A stretch of DNA of 64,000 bases from Papaver somniferum (taxonomy: Eukaryota > Streptophyta > Magnoliopsida > Ranunculales > Papaveraceae). This document shows positions 1 to 10,814 of the stretch, in pieces. Position 1 is the stretch's first letter, and each line of letters opens with the position of its first letter. The notes under the pieces were generated by a model. That model did not search any database. It was given only the letters and a program-made list of their open reading frames with translations, and was not told the DNA's origin. Both the position numbers and the translations under genes were made by a program. Where the stretch lies: the NCBI RefSeq assembly GCF_003573695.1, contig NC_039358.1, positions 154,680,920-154,744,919 on the forward strand, written 5' to 3'.

Positions 1-1289
1 ATCAAATTAATCACAAGTAAACCCATGATTAATTTAAATTTGGAATACGCAACTAAATCAAACCACAAAAGTGATCAATTTAATTGATTGTGCTCAACAT
101 AAGTAAACTTACGGAGCTACAACTGAGGTAATCATACGGAGATGACTAACTTAATCGTTCACATACTCAACATAAGGAAAACCTTACGGAATATACGACT
201 ACATCAACCAATAGAACATAGTTAGTATAGCCGTTCATATACTCAACACAAGAACTTGTGGAATATATGAAAACTCAACTAGACTAATTACAAGAGAACC
301 CATAATTAATCTAATTGGAATACAAACAACCAAACTAATCACGAAGGTAATCAATTTAATTGTCAAAAGTTTTGCTCGATAAAAGAAGACTTTTGGAGCA
401 AATAACTAAATAACCAACCAAGATGATTAATTTAGTTCATAATGCTCAACATATAACATCTTATGGAACAACCAACAAAGCCAATAAGAATAATCTACTT
501 AGTTGTATCGTGCTCAACATAAAGACACACAATGGAGCCTTCACGGTAATACAAAAAGAATGGATCAATGAAGATCAATACCGTGGAATACATACAAGGA
601 TCTATTCTATCTTTCCATCACTATATGCATAATGACATAATAGACATTATCCTTGTCACACAAAATATTTTATCATATTTTCCATCAAATAAATGACTGC
701 ATAGGCATAACTTTTGTATTTGTCAAAAGTCCATTCGTCCTTTCATCAATATAAAAACCAATTCATGAACGACTTTCCTTTTGACAAAGTATGGGACAAA
801 CATAGTTCACGGACGTAAAAACCAATATCCAATAACAAGTTCATAAAGATTAAATACTGCAAAAATCATCTTCCAAACAAATTTAGAATTTAAACCAATA
901 AATCTAAAAACATGAAGATGAAAACGTTGGATATAGCTATGTGTAATCACAATAATGGCTATTCCAAACTCTAGTAATCCTTCTCAAAAATAAGAATAAA
1001 CTCTCATAAGAAGTTTCCTAGGCATCAAGACAAACTCGTAATGCACATATAAGATGATTTGTCCTTAGAGGGTAGAATCAATCTTTTCCGCCCGGATTTA
1101 CACTAAGAATAGCTACCAAAGGCGTATTAAAAGATTTTCTTAACAAAGAAGAACATACAAAGTCATTAACGACCACGCACCATAGTTCACAAAGGATGAT
1201 TGTAAACATTTAAGAATTCTATAGCACTGCGTACTACTTTCCATTCTTGAAATTCCTTCTTTGTAATTCACCAACACTGTAAAAGCTAC

Positions 1290-1560
1290 AAATTATCTTA
1301 GAAGAGTAGTACTCCAATAATCCAAGTGCCCAAGTTCAAGAGAAGTGGAACAAGTGCAACGAAATGGAACAAAATACTCAAAAACAAGAGACAGGACAAA
1401 TACCAATCTTAACGCGTCCAAATTCAAGGTTTCTTATCTCCATTTTGAAGAGAATTCAAAGAGGAAGAGAGTTCAAAAAGAATGAGGTCAATCCGAGTTC
1501 GGACGAAGAAGTTATGGCCAAAACAAGTTTACCGAATATCGACTTCAAGTATGCATAGGG
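1290..1560 (+). repeat. Athila-LTR-like segment inside element A
   Basis: This stretch resembles the Athila LTR at about 16145-16385 and 32350-32590 in the same order: CCAAGTGCCCAAG, then GAGAAGTGGAA.AAGTGC, then AAGAATGAGGTC, then TCCGAGTTCGGA.GAAGAAG and GGCCAAAACAAGTTT. It lies antisense to element A. B has the inverted counterpart at about 6285-6530. Open frames here are not considered genes. Confidence 0.7.
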
Positions 1561-2285
1561 TTTGCAAACGAATTTTCGTATCCTGGAGCAGTATGCAGAC
1601 GGGGTTTGCGAACTTAAACCCCTGGATTTTGGTTTTAAATGATGTTATGCATACTTGGTATGTGTACCATGAAGTAATATCCCGAACAAATGTTTTCAAA
1701 CCTAAACATTTAAGAACCTTAAACACGTATCAAGTTAGGTAGAAATGAATGATAATCAAGGTACATGGATCATTATAAGTACTCAAGAAAGTAATAAAAA
1801 CATAAAACTTGCTCAAGTTTATAGATATACCTTTTTAGAAAAATCCAATTGATTCTACAGCCTTACCGAATATAATCCGTGCGCCCCAGTTGTTGTGCTT
1901 TCCTCACCGTATACATGGCAGGGCATTTCTTGGTGAGGATGCACTTTCAACACAAACAAGTTGTCTTGAGGTGAACAATGTCTTCCTCACCATGGCACCA
2001 AGAAAGAGTTTCTTTCCAACAACTCTTAAATCTTGTAGTGTTGAGAAACACCCAAGGATCTGTTTTTATAAGTCTATCAAAGAACTTCAAGAGAACCCAA
2101 AAAGATTTGTGTTTCTGATTTCTTGTTTTCCAACTTATAAAAAACAGTTTCTGCAGATAGTTTTTAGTACTGCGAAGGGAAACTCTTTTGATAAAAAGAG
2201 ACGTCCTAGATTCTTCATAAAAGAAGTCAATACTACTATCTTGATAGTAAGTATCGGGAATTGATCAACGAATCAATTCATGCTT

Positions 2286-2681
2286 TCAGGTGATGCACTC
2301 AGATGACTGAGATTTAAACTCCTCTTGTAATTCGTTTAATTTATCACAACTAATTGGATTATGCAGAGGAGGAGCATTGCTTTCACTGATTAGTAAATCA
2401 ATATCAACCTCAACATGAATATTATTCATCATAACTTGATTTCGCCTGTCAAGAGATTCTTGCTCTTTCTGGAGGTATAACTCAACATCAAGAGATAAGC
2501 TCTTAAGCTTCTTTTCAAGCCCTGAAAACACTTCAAGGGATTTTAAACCTGGTGGAGGTTTATATAGAATTTCTTCTACAGATTTTATTAAATCAGTCAT
2601 GGAAGAGAATTCTGAAATCCCTGGATCCGGAGGTGCATTTATTGAGATAACACTACTTTCCATAGAGTCAGATCGATACAA
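2286..2681 (-). pseudogene. Start of gag, element A (short remnant)
   Basis: An open frame of 131 codons just inside the primer site. A methionine a few residues in begins MESSVISINAPP, which resembles MDRGAISINVPP at the gag start of the element at 19-27 kb. After this the sequence diverges: the rest is Lys/Glu-rich, probably helical, and the expected W-rich N-terminal gag fold is missing. It stops at 2286, after which only non-coding 3' sequence follows. It is probably the N-terminal stub of gag left after an internal deletion. No function is expected. Confidence 0.5.
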
Positions 2682-2715
2682 ACACAGACTTGTAAGGTCT
2701 TGAATGTGTTTTTCT

Positions 2716-2729
2716 GCTCTGATACCAAT
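2716..2729 (-). other. Primer binding site of element A
   Basis: On the minus strand the 14 bases ATTGGTATCAGAGC follow the LTR end directly. TGGTATCAGAGC is the usual plant Copia primer site, complementary to the 3' end of initiator tRNA-Met. This fixes the orientation of A and identifies the LTR at 2730-5178 as its 5' LTR. Confidence 0.85.
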
Positions 2730-5178
2730 TGAAAAACTGGGGGTCTAACAACACCACCCAATATTTCGCTTAGCAATCTGTATGGACTAACTCCAAAATA
2801 CTTTGCTAGACAATCAACTAGACAGTCAGAGTCAATCTAGATAAAAGTATCTCGAGGAGTTAATATCTCTCTCTTGATTTGATTTTTACTCAAGCTAAAA
2901 ACAATAGCGAGTCTTTATCAAATACAATGAATAACTTGGACGGTACCAAAGACCAATGTCCAAGTATTAATCAATGAAATCGACAACCACAAGGTCGGAT
3001 CTCCAATCGATTAACCTTTAACGCACAACCTGTATTATTTCAATTATAAAGATAAACAATATACTGCGGAAAATGAAATAACACAGACATCAGAAATTAT
3101 TTTAGCGAGGAAACCGCAAATGCAGAAAAACCCCGGGACCTAGTCTAGATTGAATACACACTGTATTAAGCCGCTACAGACACTAGCCTACTCCAAGCTA
3201 ACTTCGGACTAGACTATAGTTGAACCCCAATCAGTCTCCCACTAATTCAAGGTTCATTTGTACTCCTATGCCTGTGATCCCAGCAGGATACTGCACATTT
3301 GATTCCCTTAGCTGATCTCACCCACAACCAAGAGTTGCTGCAACCCAAAATTGCAGACTTGATAATAAACAAATCTGTCTCACATAGAAAAGTCTATCAA
3401 AGGATAAATCTGTCTCCCACAGAAACCCTAGGTTTTTGTTCCGTCTTAAGATATGAAATCAAGGTGAACAAGAACCAATTGATAATCCGGTCTTATATTC
3501 CCGAAGAACAGCCTAGATTAATCAATCACCTCTCAACAGTCTTACTTGAATACACAAGAGGACGCCGAGGAATCACAAACAGTAAGACGAAGATGTTTGT
3601 GATTTCTTATCTTGCCTATCGGAGAACTCTCACGATCTCAAGCCAATCAAAGATTGTACTCGTATGATAGAAGATGCAAGATCAGATCACACAACTACGA
3701 TAAAAGTAGTATCGGTATGGCTTCACAATCCCAATGAAGTCTTTAAGTCGTTAACCTGGTTTTAGAGAAGAAAACCAAAGGTTAGAGGAGAATCGACTCT
3801 AACGAGCGCACTGGTATCACACGGACATGTGGGGATTAGTTTTTACCAATACTAGATGTCTCATATATATAGTCTTCAAATCAGGGTTTTGCCTTAGTTA
3901 TAAAGCAATCAATATTCTCCGTTAGATGAAAACCTGATTTAGATTCAAGCTAATATTTCTCAACAGTTAGATCGAAAACTTAGCTTGTCACACACACTTG
4001 AGATATACGTTTAGTGGGTTTGTGAAAGCCGTGCCCAAACGTGTACGTGTATGTTGGTTCAACATAGTAACCTAAAAGGTAAATCATATGAGCATTTCAT
4101 ATTAACCTTGTTCTTCTTCACCATAACTAGTTCAATTGACTCAAATGAACTAGTTAGAGAGTTGTTCAATTGCTATGAGATCTTATGTAACTACACAAGA
4201 CACAATTGAAACAAAGATGATTCGATTCGATTGAATCGGCTCATGAACTTTATAACCACGGTTTTCATACTGCATTCCTTAGTAATTTAAGTTTCATGTT
4301 CAGAGCACATCTTTAGATCATAACCCACTCAAGTACGCAAACAAGTTCGCGGAATTAAGACAACTGGCACAGTTTTCCAAACTCAGCAGAAAATATCGGC
4401 AAGGAGACTTCTGCCAGTTCGTGGACTAGGTTCGCGGACTGAGATCGCGGACTAAACACGCAAACGAGTTTTTTGAAAATCCCAGCAGAAATTCTCGGCA
4501 AGAGAACTTCCTTCAGTTCGCGGACTTGGCAAAGCCAATTCCTCCGGTTTCTCTCAAACAACAAAGTTCGCAAACTTCGGATTAAGGAATAGGACTTATG
4601 CACATATGTGTTTCCACACAATGCTTATATCCATCATTGGTTATATAGTTGTTACACTATTTCATTCCAACCATTGAAACATTCTTAGAGGACGTTATAT
4701 AGTTGTTACACTATTTCTCGTCAAAGCGATTTTCAAAGTGATTGAAACATTATGACTTTCGTCATTAGGTGAAGAAAAACCCGATCAAAGCGAAACGCTT
4801 TACCAACACATGATTTCGAGATATAGATGGGCGAGATATACTCGGATCGAAATATCAAATGTGTATGATCCAGTCTATATAGCATACAACTTTTGTCTCA
4901 TAAGAAGTAGGAGATAGAAGAGATATACTTTTGAGTTATAGATAAGTTCAAGTCTCCACATACCTTTTTGTTGATGAAGTTCCACGGTTCCTTGAGTAGA
5001 TCTTCGTCGTTGTATGATGAATCTCCATGAAGTCCTTGAGCTCAACTACACTTTTCTATCCTAGTCCGAGACTTAGCTATGTAGACTAGAAATCAAGACT
5101 CATAGTTTTGATCACTAACATTGACAAACATGCTTGATATAGCAACGCATGCGAGGTCGACCGAGCTATGCTCTAACA
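2730..5178 (-). repeat. 5' LTR of element A
   Basis: About 2.45 kb, starting TGTTAGAG on the minus strand at 5178 and ending in CA at 2730. It aligns by eye along its length with the plus-strand LTR of B at 8410-10814: the same ends, the same conserved block around the GCATTTGCGGTTTCCT motif, and the same cluster of TCCGCGAACT repeats. The ORF-like stretches inside it (for example 3299-3667) are chance open frames in the LTR. Confidence 0.85.
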
Positions 5179-5209
5179 CAAAGTATATCAACCTCCAAAA
5201 CCAGCACAC

Positions 5210-5860
5210 ATGAATACGTGTAAGAACGTTCCTTATATTTGTCATTATTGTGGAAACAAAGGTCACCTGGAAAGGAGATGTCGTTTTCGTATAAGGAATG
5301 AAAAACTTCATGATATTTTTGTTTGGGTGTCAAAAGAAGTTATTAAACCGGGATCATATGTTAAGGCTAACACTCTTGACATTACGGGTTGTAAACGTCC
5401 AACCTTTAGGCAAAGGAATCAGTGCTGTGATAATCCTATATTTTCCTATAAACGTCATACGAAGTCTTTTCACAATTGTAATGATTATCAAAAGAATAAC
5501 TTTGTAAAGACGAAGACAAGATCTAATGCTCCCAATTGGAGAAAGACTAACTTGCAAAGGAATAGTTAATCCAATTCTATTCCGAGAAATCTTGAAGGGA
5601 GTAATGGGAAGAAGGTTCCGGTTGTTCCTAAATGCACTCAGAAGTGGGTACCAAAGAAAGCCAATGATGTTTTGAGTGTGAAAAGGAATGATCTTCCAGA
5701 AAATTCCATGACTATGCAGAAAGCAGTATCCATGATGTTGGAACTTAACAAGGTTTTTGGGAAAATGGAATTGGATGTGAAAGGTTTCAAAAGCGATCTC
5801 TTTAATGATAATCCAAAGGTCACTTGTGGTGAGCAAGACATTGTTCACCCCAACGCAACT
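5210..5860 (+). pseudogene. Gag C-terminal part with CCHC zinc knuckle, element B
   Basis: The frame from 5210 has CHYCGNKGHLERRC, a perfect CX2CX4HX4C knuckle of retrotransposon nucleocapsid type, which binds RNA. It continues to a TAA at 5567. The following bases still read on in the gag style (KWVPKK near 5645, seen also in the 19-27 kb element) to about 5860. The N-terminal gag half is absent because element A sits immediately upstream. Premature stops show it is dead. Confidence 0.7.
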
Positions 5861-6284
5861 TGATTGCGTTGTAAGTGCATCCTCACCAAGGAATCCCCTG
5901 TTATGTATACGGTGAGTGAAGCACGAGAATTGGGGCACACAGATTATGTTCGGTAAGGCGGTAGAATTCAATTGGACTTTTCTAAAAAGGTATGTCTATA
6001 AACTTGAGCAAGTTTTATGTTTTTATTACTTTTTTGAGTACTTATAATGATCCATGTACCTTGCTTATCGTTCATTTCTACCTAACTTGATCTGTGTTTA
6101 AGGTTCTTAAATGTTTAGGTTTGAAAACATTAGTTCGGGATGTTTGAACTTCATGGTACACATACCAAGTATGCATAACATCATTTAAAACCACAATCCA
6201 GGGGTTTAAGGTCGTAAACTCCGTCTGCATACTGCTCCAGGATACGAAAATTCGTGTGCAAACCCATATGCATACTTGCCTGTA

Positions 6285-6530
6285 GACGTCGATATTCGGT
6301 AAACTTGTTTTGGCCGTAATTTCTTCGTCAAAACTCGGAATGACCGCATTCTTTTTGCATACTCTTCCTCTTTGATTTCTCTTCAAAATGAATATGAGAA
6401 TTTCTGAATTTGGATGAGTTAGGATTGGCATTTGTCCTGTCTCTTGTTTTTTACTGTTTTGCTCTGTTTCGTTGCACTTGTTCCACTTCTCTTGGACTTG
6501 GGCACTTGTATTCTTGGAGTACTACTCTTC
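6285..6530 (-). repeat. Athila-LTR-like segment inside element B
   Basis: Inverted counterpart of 1290-1560: read on the minus strand it contains CCAAGTCCAAGAGAAGTGGAA and a copy of the TTCCGAGTTTTGACGAAGAA block that appear in the Athila LTRs. It lies antisense to element B, as in A. Sharing by both A and B indicates that the segment was present before they separated. Confidence 0.65.
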
Positions 6531-8397
6531 TAAGCTCATTGTAGCTTTTACAAGAATGTTGTTGGTGAATCAAAAAGAAGGAAGTTCAAGAATGGGCAGT
6601 AACACGCATTACTATGGGATTCTTGAATGTTCACAATCATTTTATGTGAACTATGGTACATGGTCGTTAATGACTTTGTATGTTCTTCTTTTTTAAGAAA
6701 ATATTTTTATACGCCTTTGGTAGCTATTCTTGGTGTAAATCCGTGCGGAAAAGATTGATTCTACCCTCTAAGGACAAAACATCTTATATGTGCATTACGA
6801 GTTTATCTTGATGCCTAGGAAACTTCTTATGAGAATTTATTCTTGTTTTTGAGAAGGATAACTAGAGTTTGGAATAACCATTATTGTGATTACACATAGC
6901 TGTGTCCAACGTTTTCATCTTCATGTTTTTAGATTTATTGGTTTAAATTCTAAAATTGTTTGGAAGATGATTTTTGCAGTATTAATCTTTATGGTTTTAT
7001 ATATTGCAAATTATTATGGGATATGTGTGTTTGCATTCGTGAACTATGATTGTCCTATAGCTTGTCAAAAGTAAAGTCTTTCATATGTCGATATGCATGT
7101 ATTTATAAAATAATGAATAGACTTTTGACAAATACAAAAGTTAAGCCCATTATATCAATTTTTGATGGAAGATAGGTTAAAATCTTTTGTTTTCAAGGAT
7201 TATGTCTATTGAATGTCGTTATGCGAATAATGATGGAAAATAGAATGAATCCTTGTGTATTCTGCAGTAATTGATCTTCCCTAATCCATATTTTATGTAT
7301 TACTGCGAGGCTCCGTAAAGTGTCTTATGTTGAGCATTGAACGACCAAGTGGATTATTTTCATGATTAGCTATGTTGTTGTTCCATAAGGTACTTTATGT
7401 CGAGCATATTCAACTAAATTATTCATCTTGTTTGGTTATTTAGTTGTTGCTCCGTATGTTTTCTTATGTCGAGCACGACCAATTAAATTGATTACTTTTG
7501 TGATTAGTTTGATTGTGTATTTTGATTAGATTAATTATGGATTCTCTTGTGATTAATCTAATTGTATATTTTGAGTCTCCATAAGTTCACTTATGTTGAG
7601 CATTTGTCGATTAAATTAATCATGGGTTCTCTTGTGGTTAGTTTAATTGAATATTTTGGATTCAAATTCATACTTGTATGTGATTTGTTATGTCCAAAGA
7701 AATCCTTCTTTTCCTTCGAAATTAAGGTCGCTCTTGTTGTTCCCTTGGGAATGACATCAAATGAGGGAGAGTTCTTTTGAACTTGTGCTTAATGGTCATA
7801 TCTTGAGGGGATGTGGAATTTTAGAGGGGTTATCTTGTATCTTTAAACTCCTTGATGAATGTTGTTAGCTTCGGCAATATGATTGCATCTAAATAAGATG
7901 ATGTGTGTTTCTTTATCTCAGTCATGAAATGTCTCTTACGGAAATTTCATTATGATCCCGTTCTTGTACCTTTGCCAATTTTATTGACAAAAAGGGGGAG
8001 AATTAATATGTAGTTCACACTAAAAATACATATGGTTTTCGGATCATTGTGTAAGGGGAAGTGGTTTTCATGTGAAATGGAGTATTGACTAAGGGGGAGT
8101 GATACATATCACCATAGTATTATTGTTGAAGTTGTGATACAATTGGACTTTGACACTGTGTAATAATACTATGACACTGTATAACAATGATCGAGATCGA
8201 TGCTTTCTCATTGTTATAGCTATGGATCTTCAACAACGGTGATGCTAAACTTACAACCTTTGGGATCATTGGAGTACTTGGAAGTGACGAAGATTTCGAG
8301 GAATATTGAAGATTAGACATGTGGAATAGGAGCTACTAAAGTTTCATTATCTTTTTTGTATTCCGTATGTATTGATAGTTTTGTCACTAAAATTGAC

Positions 8398-8408
8398 AAA
8401 GGGGGACA
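8398..8408 (+). other. Polypurine tract of element B
   Basis: AAAGGGGGACA lies directly before the 3' LTR at 8410. It is the priming site for plus-strand DNA in reverse transcription. The same GACAAAGGGGGA context occurs before the LTR of the 19-27 kb element (25101-25111) and, inverted, at 10852-10866 in element C. Confidence 0.75.
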
Positions 8409-8409
8409 T

Positions 8410-10814
8410 TGTTAGAGCACTGCTCGGTCAAACTCGCATGCGTTGCTATCTCAAGCATGTTTGTCAATGTTAGTGATCAAAACTACAAGTCTTGATTTCT
8501 GGTCTCTTATAGCTAAGTCTCGAACTAGGATAATAAGTGTAGTTGAGCTCAAGGACTTCATGGTGATTCATCATACAAGAAGAAGATCTACTCAAGGAAC
8601 CGGTGGAACTTCTCGACAAAAAGGTATGTGGAGACTTGAACTTATCTGTCACTCAAAAGTCTATCTATTCTATCTCCTACTCTTTGAGACAAAAGTAGTA
8701 TGCTATATATATAGACTAGATCATACACATTTGGTATTTCGATCCGAGTAGACCTCGCCTATCTATATCTCGAAATATGTGTTGGTAAGCTTTTTGCTTC
8801 GACCAAGTTTAGCTTTACCTAGTGACGAAAGTCATGAATGTTTCAATCACCTTGAAAATTGCTTTGACGAGAAATAGTGTAACAACTATATAACGTCCTC
8901 TAAGAATGTTTCAATGATTGGAATGAGAGTTTAGATTACATAACCAATGGATTCCTTGAACCGAAGTTTTCGAACTTTTTTGATCAAGAGAACCGGAAGT
9001 ATGGCAAGTGCCAAGTCCGCGAACTCAGTCCGCGAACTGCCGAAGTTCTCAAACCCGAGAATTTCTGCTGGAGTTGACAAATTACTTGCGTGAGCCAACT
9101 CCGCGAACCTAGTCCGCGAACCGCGTATTCTCGAACCCGAGAATTTCTGCTGGAGTTTGTAAACTCTATCCGGTGTCTTAAGTCCGCGAACCTAGTCTGC
9201 GAACTTGAGAAGGTTATATATCTAAAGCTGATTTCTGAACTTAATCTTAAAAGACTAAGGAATGCATTTGCAAACCGTGGCTATTAAAGTTCATGAACCG
9301 ATTCGAGTGAATCAAATCATCTTTGCTTTAATTGTGTCTTGTGTAGTTACATAAGATTTCCTTGCAATTGAACAACTCTCTTAACTAGTTCATTTGAGTC
9401 AATTGAACTAGTTATGGTGAAGAAGAACATGGTTGGTATGAAACGATCATATGGTTAACCTCTTTGGGTAGACTATTGTTGAACCAACAATATACACGTT
9501 TGGGTGCGGTTAACAAACCTAGAAGCGTACAGTCGTTTGTGTATGACAAGTTAAGTTTTCGATCTAACGGTTGAGAAATATTAGCTTGAATCTAAATCAG
9601 GTTTTCATCTAACGGTGGATATTGATTGCTTTGTAACTAAGGCAAAACCCTGATTTGAAAGGCTATATAAAGGAGACATATAATATTGTGGAAAAATAAT
9701 CCCCACACCTTACGTGTGATACTAGTTTGCGTGCTAGAGTCGTTTCTCCTTTAACCTTTGGTTTTCTTCTTCTAAAACCAGGTTAACGACTTAAAGACTT
9801 CATTGGGATTGTGAAGCCAGACCGATACTACTTTTATCGTAGTTGTGTGATATGATCTTGTATCTTCTATCGTAATATACAATCATATTGATTGGCTTGA
9901 GATCGTGAGAGTTCTTCGATAGGAAAGATATAAAAATTAATCACAAACACCTTCGTCTCATCGTTTGTGATTCCACGACATCTTGTTTCGCTACCATACA
10001 ATTAAGATCGTTGTGAGGTGATTGATTAATCTAGGATGTTCTTCGGAATATAAGACCAGATTATCAATTGGTTCCTGTTCACCTTGATTATTATCAAAAG
10101 ACGGAACAAAAACTTTTAAGGTTTTTCTGTGGGAGACAGATTGATCCTTTGATAGACTTGTCTGTGTGAGACATATTTGTTTATTGTTAAAGCCTGCGAT
10201 TTTGGGTCGTAGCAACTCTTAGTTATGGGTGAGATCATATAAGGGATCAAGTGCGCAGTATCCTGCTGGGATCAGAGGCGTGGGGAGTACAACTGTACCT
10301 TGGATCAGTGGGAAACTGATTGGGGTGCAACTATAGTCCAGTCCGAAGTTAGCTTGGAGTAGGCTAGTGTCTGTAGCGACTTAATACAGTGTGTATTCAA
10401 TCTGGACTAGGTCTTGGGGTTTTTCTGCATTTGCGATTTCCTCGTTAACTAAATTCTGGTGGCTGTGTTATTTCTATTTTCGCATTATATTTTTTTATAT
10501 AATTGAAATAATACATGTTGTGCGTTGGAATCAATCAATTGGAAATTCGACCTTTGTTTGTCGATTGATATTGATTGATCCTTGGACATTGGTCTTTGGT
10601 ACCATCCACTTTATTCCTTGTATTTGATTATAGACTCGCTGATTTCTATTAGCTTGAGTGTATCAAAACAAGAGAGAGATATTAACTCCTTGAGATACTT
10701 TTACCTAGATTGAGTCTGATTGTCTAGTTGATTCTCTAGAAAGTGTTTCGGAGTTAGTCCATACAGATTGCTAAGCGAAATATTGGGTGGTGTTGTTAGA
10801 CCCCCGTTTTTTCA
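8410..10814 (+). repeat. 3' LTR of element B
   Basis: Begins TGTTAGAGCACTGC and ends in TTTTTTCA at 10814, about 2.4 kb. It has a promoter-like CTATATAAAGG at about 9663, a downstream GCATTTGCGATTTCC block, and several TCCGCGAAC repeats between 9017 and 9205. Immediately after it comes a 37-bp piece of another LTR start in the opposite direction (element C). Confidence 0.85.

Larger units (their letters stand above)
1..5178 (-). mobile_element. Copia element A (SIRE-like, pol-less), partial
   Basis: Read on the minus strand, this is the 5' part of an LTR retrotransposon: LTR at the right (2730-5178), then a primer site, a short gag start and a long non-coding 3' region that runs off the left edge. 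Bases 1-1990 match, in inverted orientation, the internal region of element B at about 5830-7750, so A and B are the same family. No integrase, reverse transcriptase or RNase H motif is visible. The family assignment rests on the gag of the related element at 19-27 kb. The right boundary is the LTR tip ending in CTCTAACA at 5178, directly followed by gag sequence of B. A therefore most likely inserted into B, with the other half of B lying to the left of the window. Confidence 0.75.
5179..10814 (+). mobile_element. Copia element B (SIRE-like, pol-less), 3' part
   Basis: Plus-strand element: gag tail with a zinc knuckle (5210 onward), then a long non-coding 3' region, a polypurine tract at 8398-8408 and a 2.4-kb 3' LTR (8410-10814). 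Its left side is cut by element A, so the 5' LTR and gag start are not in the window. From about 5830 it is an inverted match to A. The join from the end of gag (GTGAGCAAGACATTG at 5829) to the 3' region (GTGCATCCTCACCAA) is the same as in the element at 19-27 kb, so the lack of pol looks like a family trait and not a one-off deletion. Confidence 0.75.

Noticed and set aside
1890..2264. 124-codon ORF
   Set aside because: Sits in the non-coding 3' region of element A; the inverted copy in B does not keep the frame.
3299..3667. 122-codon ORF on the plus strand
   Set aside because: It lies within the minus-strand LTR of element A. The corresponding part of the B LTR (9991-10215) is open in the inverse sense only over a shorter piece, and its translation shows no known domain.
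5354..5971. 205-codon ORF, minus strand
   Set aside because: Shadow of the gag knuckle region on the other strand; runs across the gag end and non-coding sequence.
8443..8751. 102-codon ORF at the LTR start
   Set aside because: LTR leader region; other LTR copies have shifts there.
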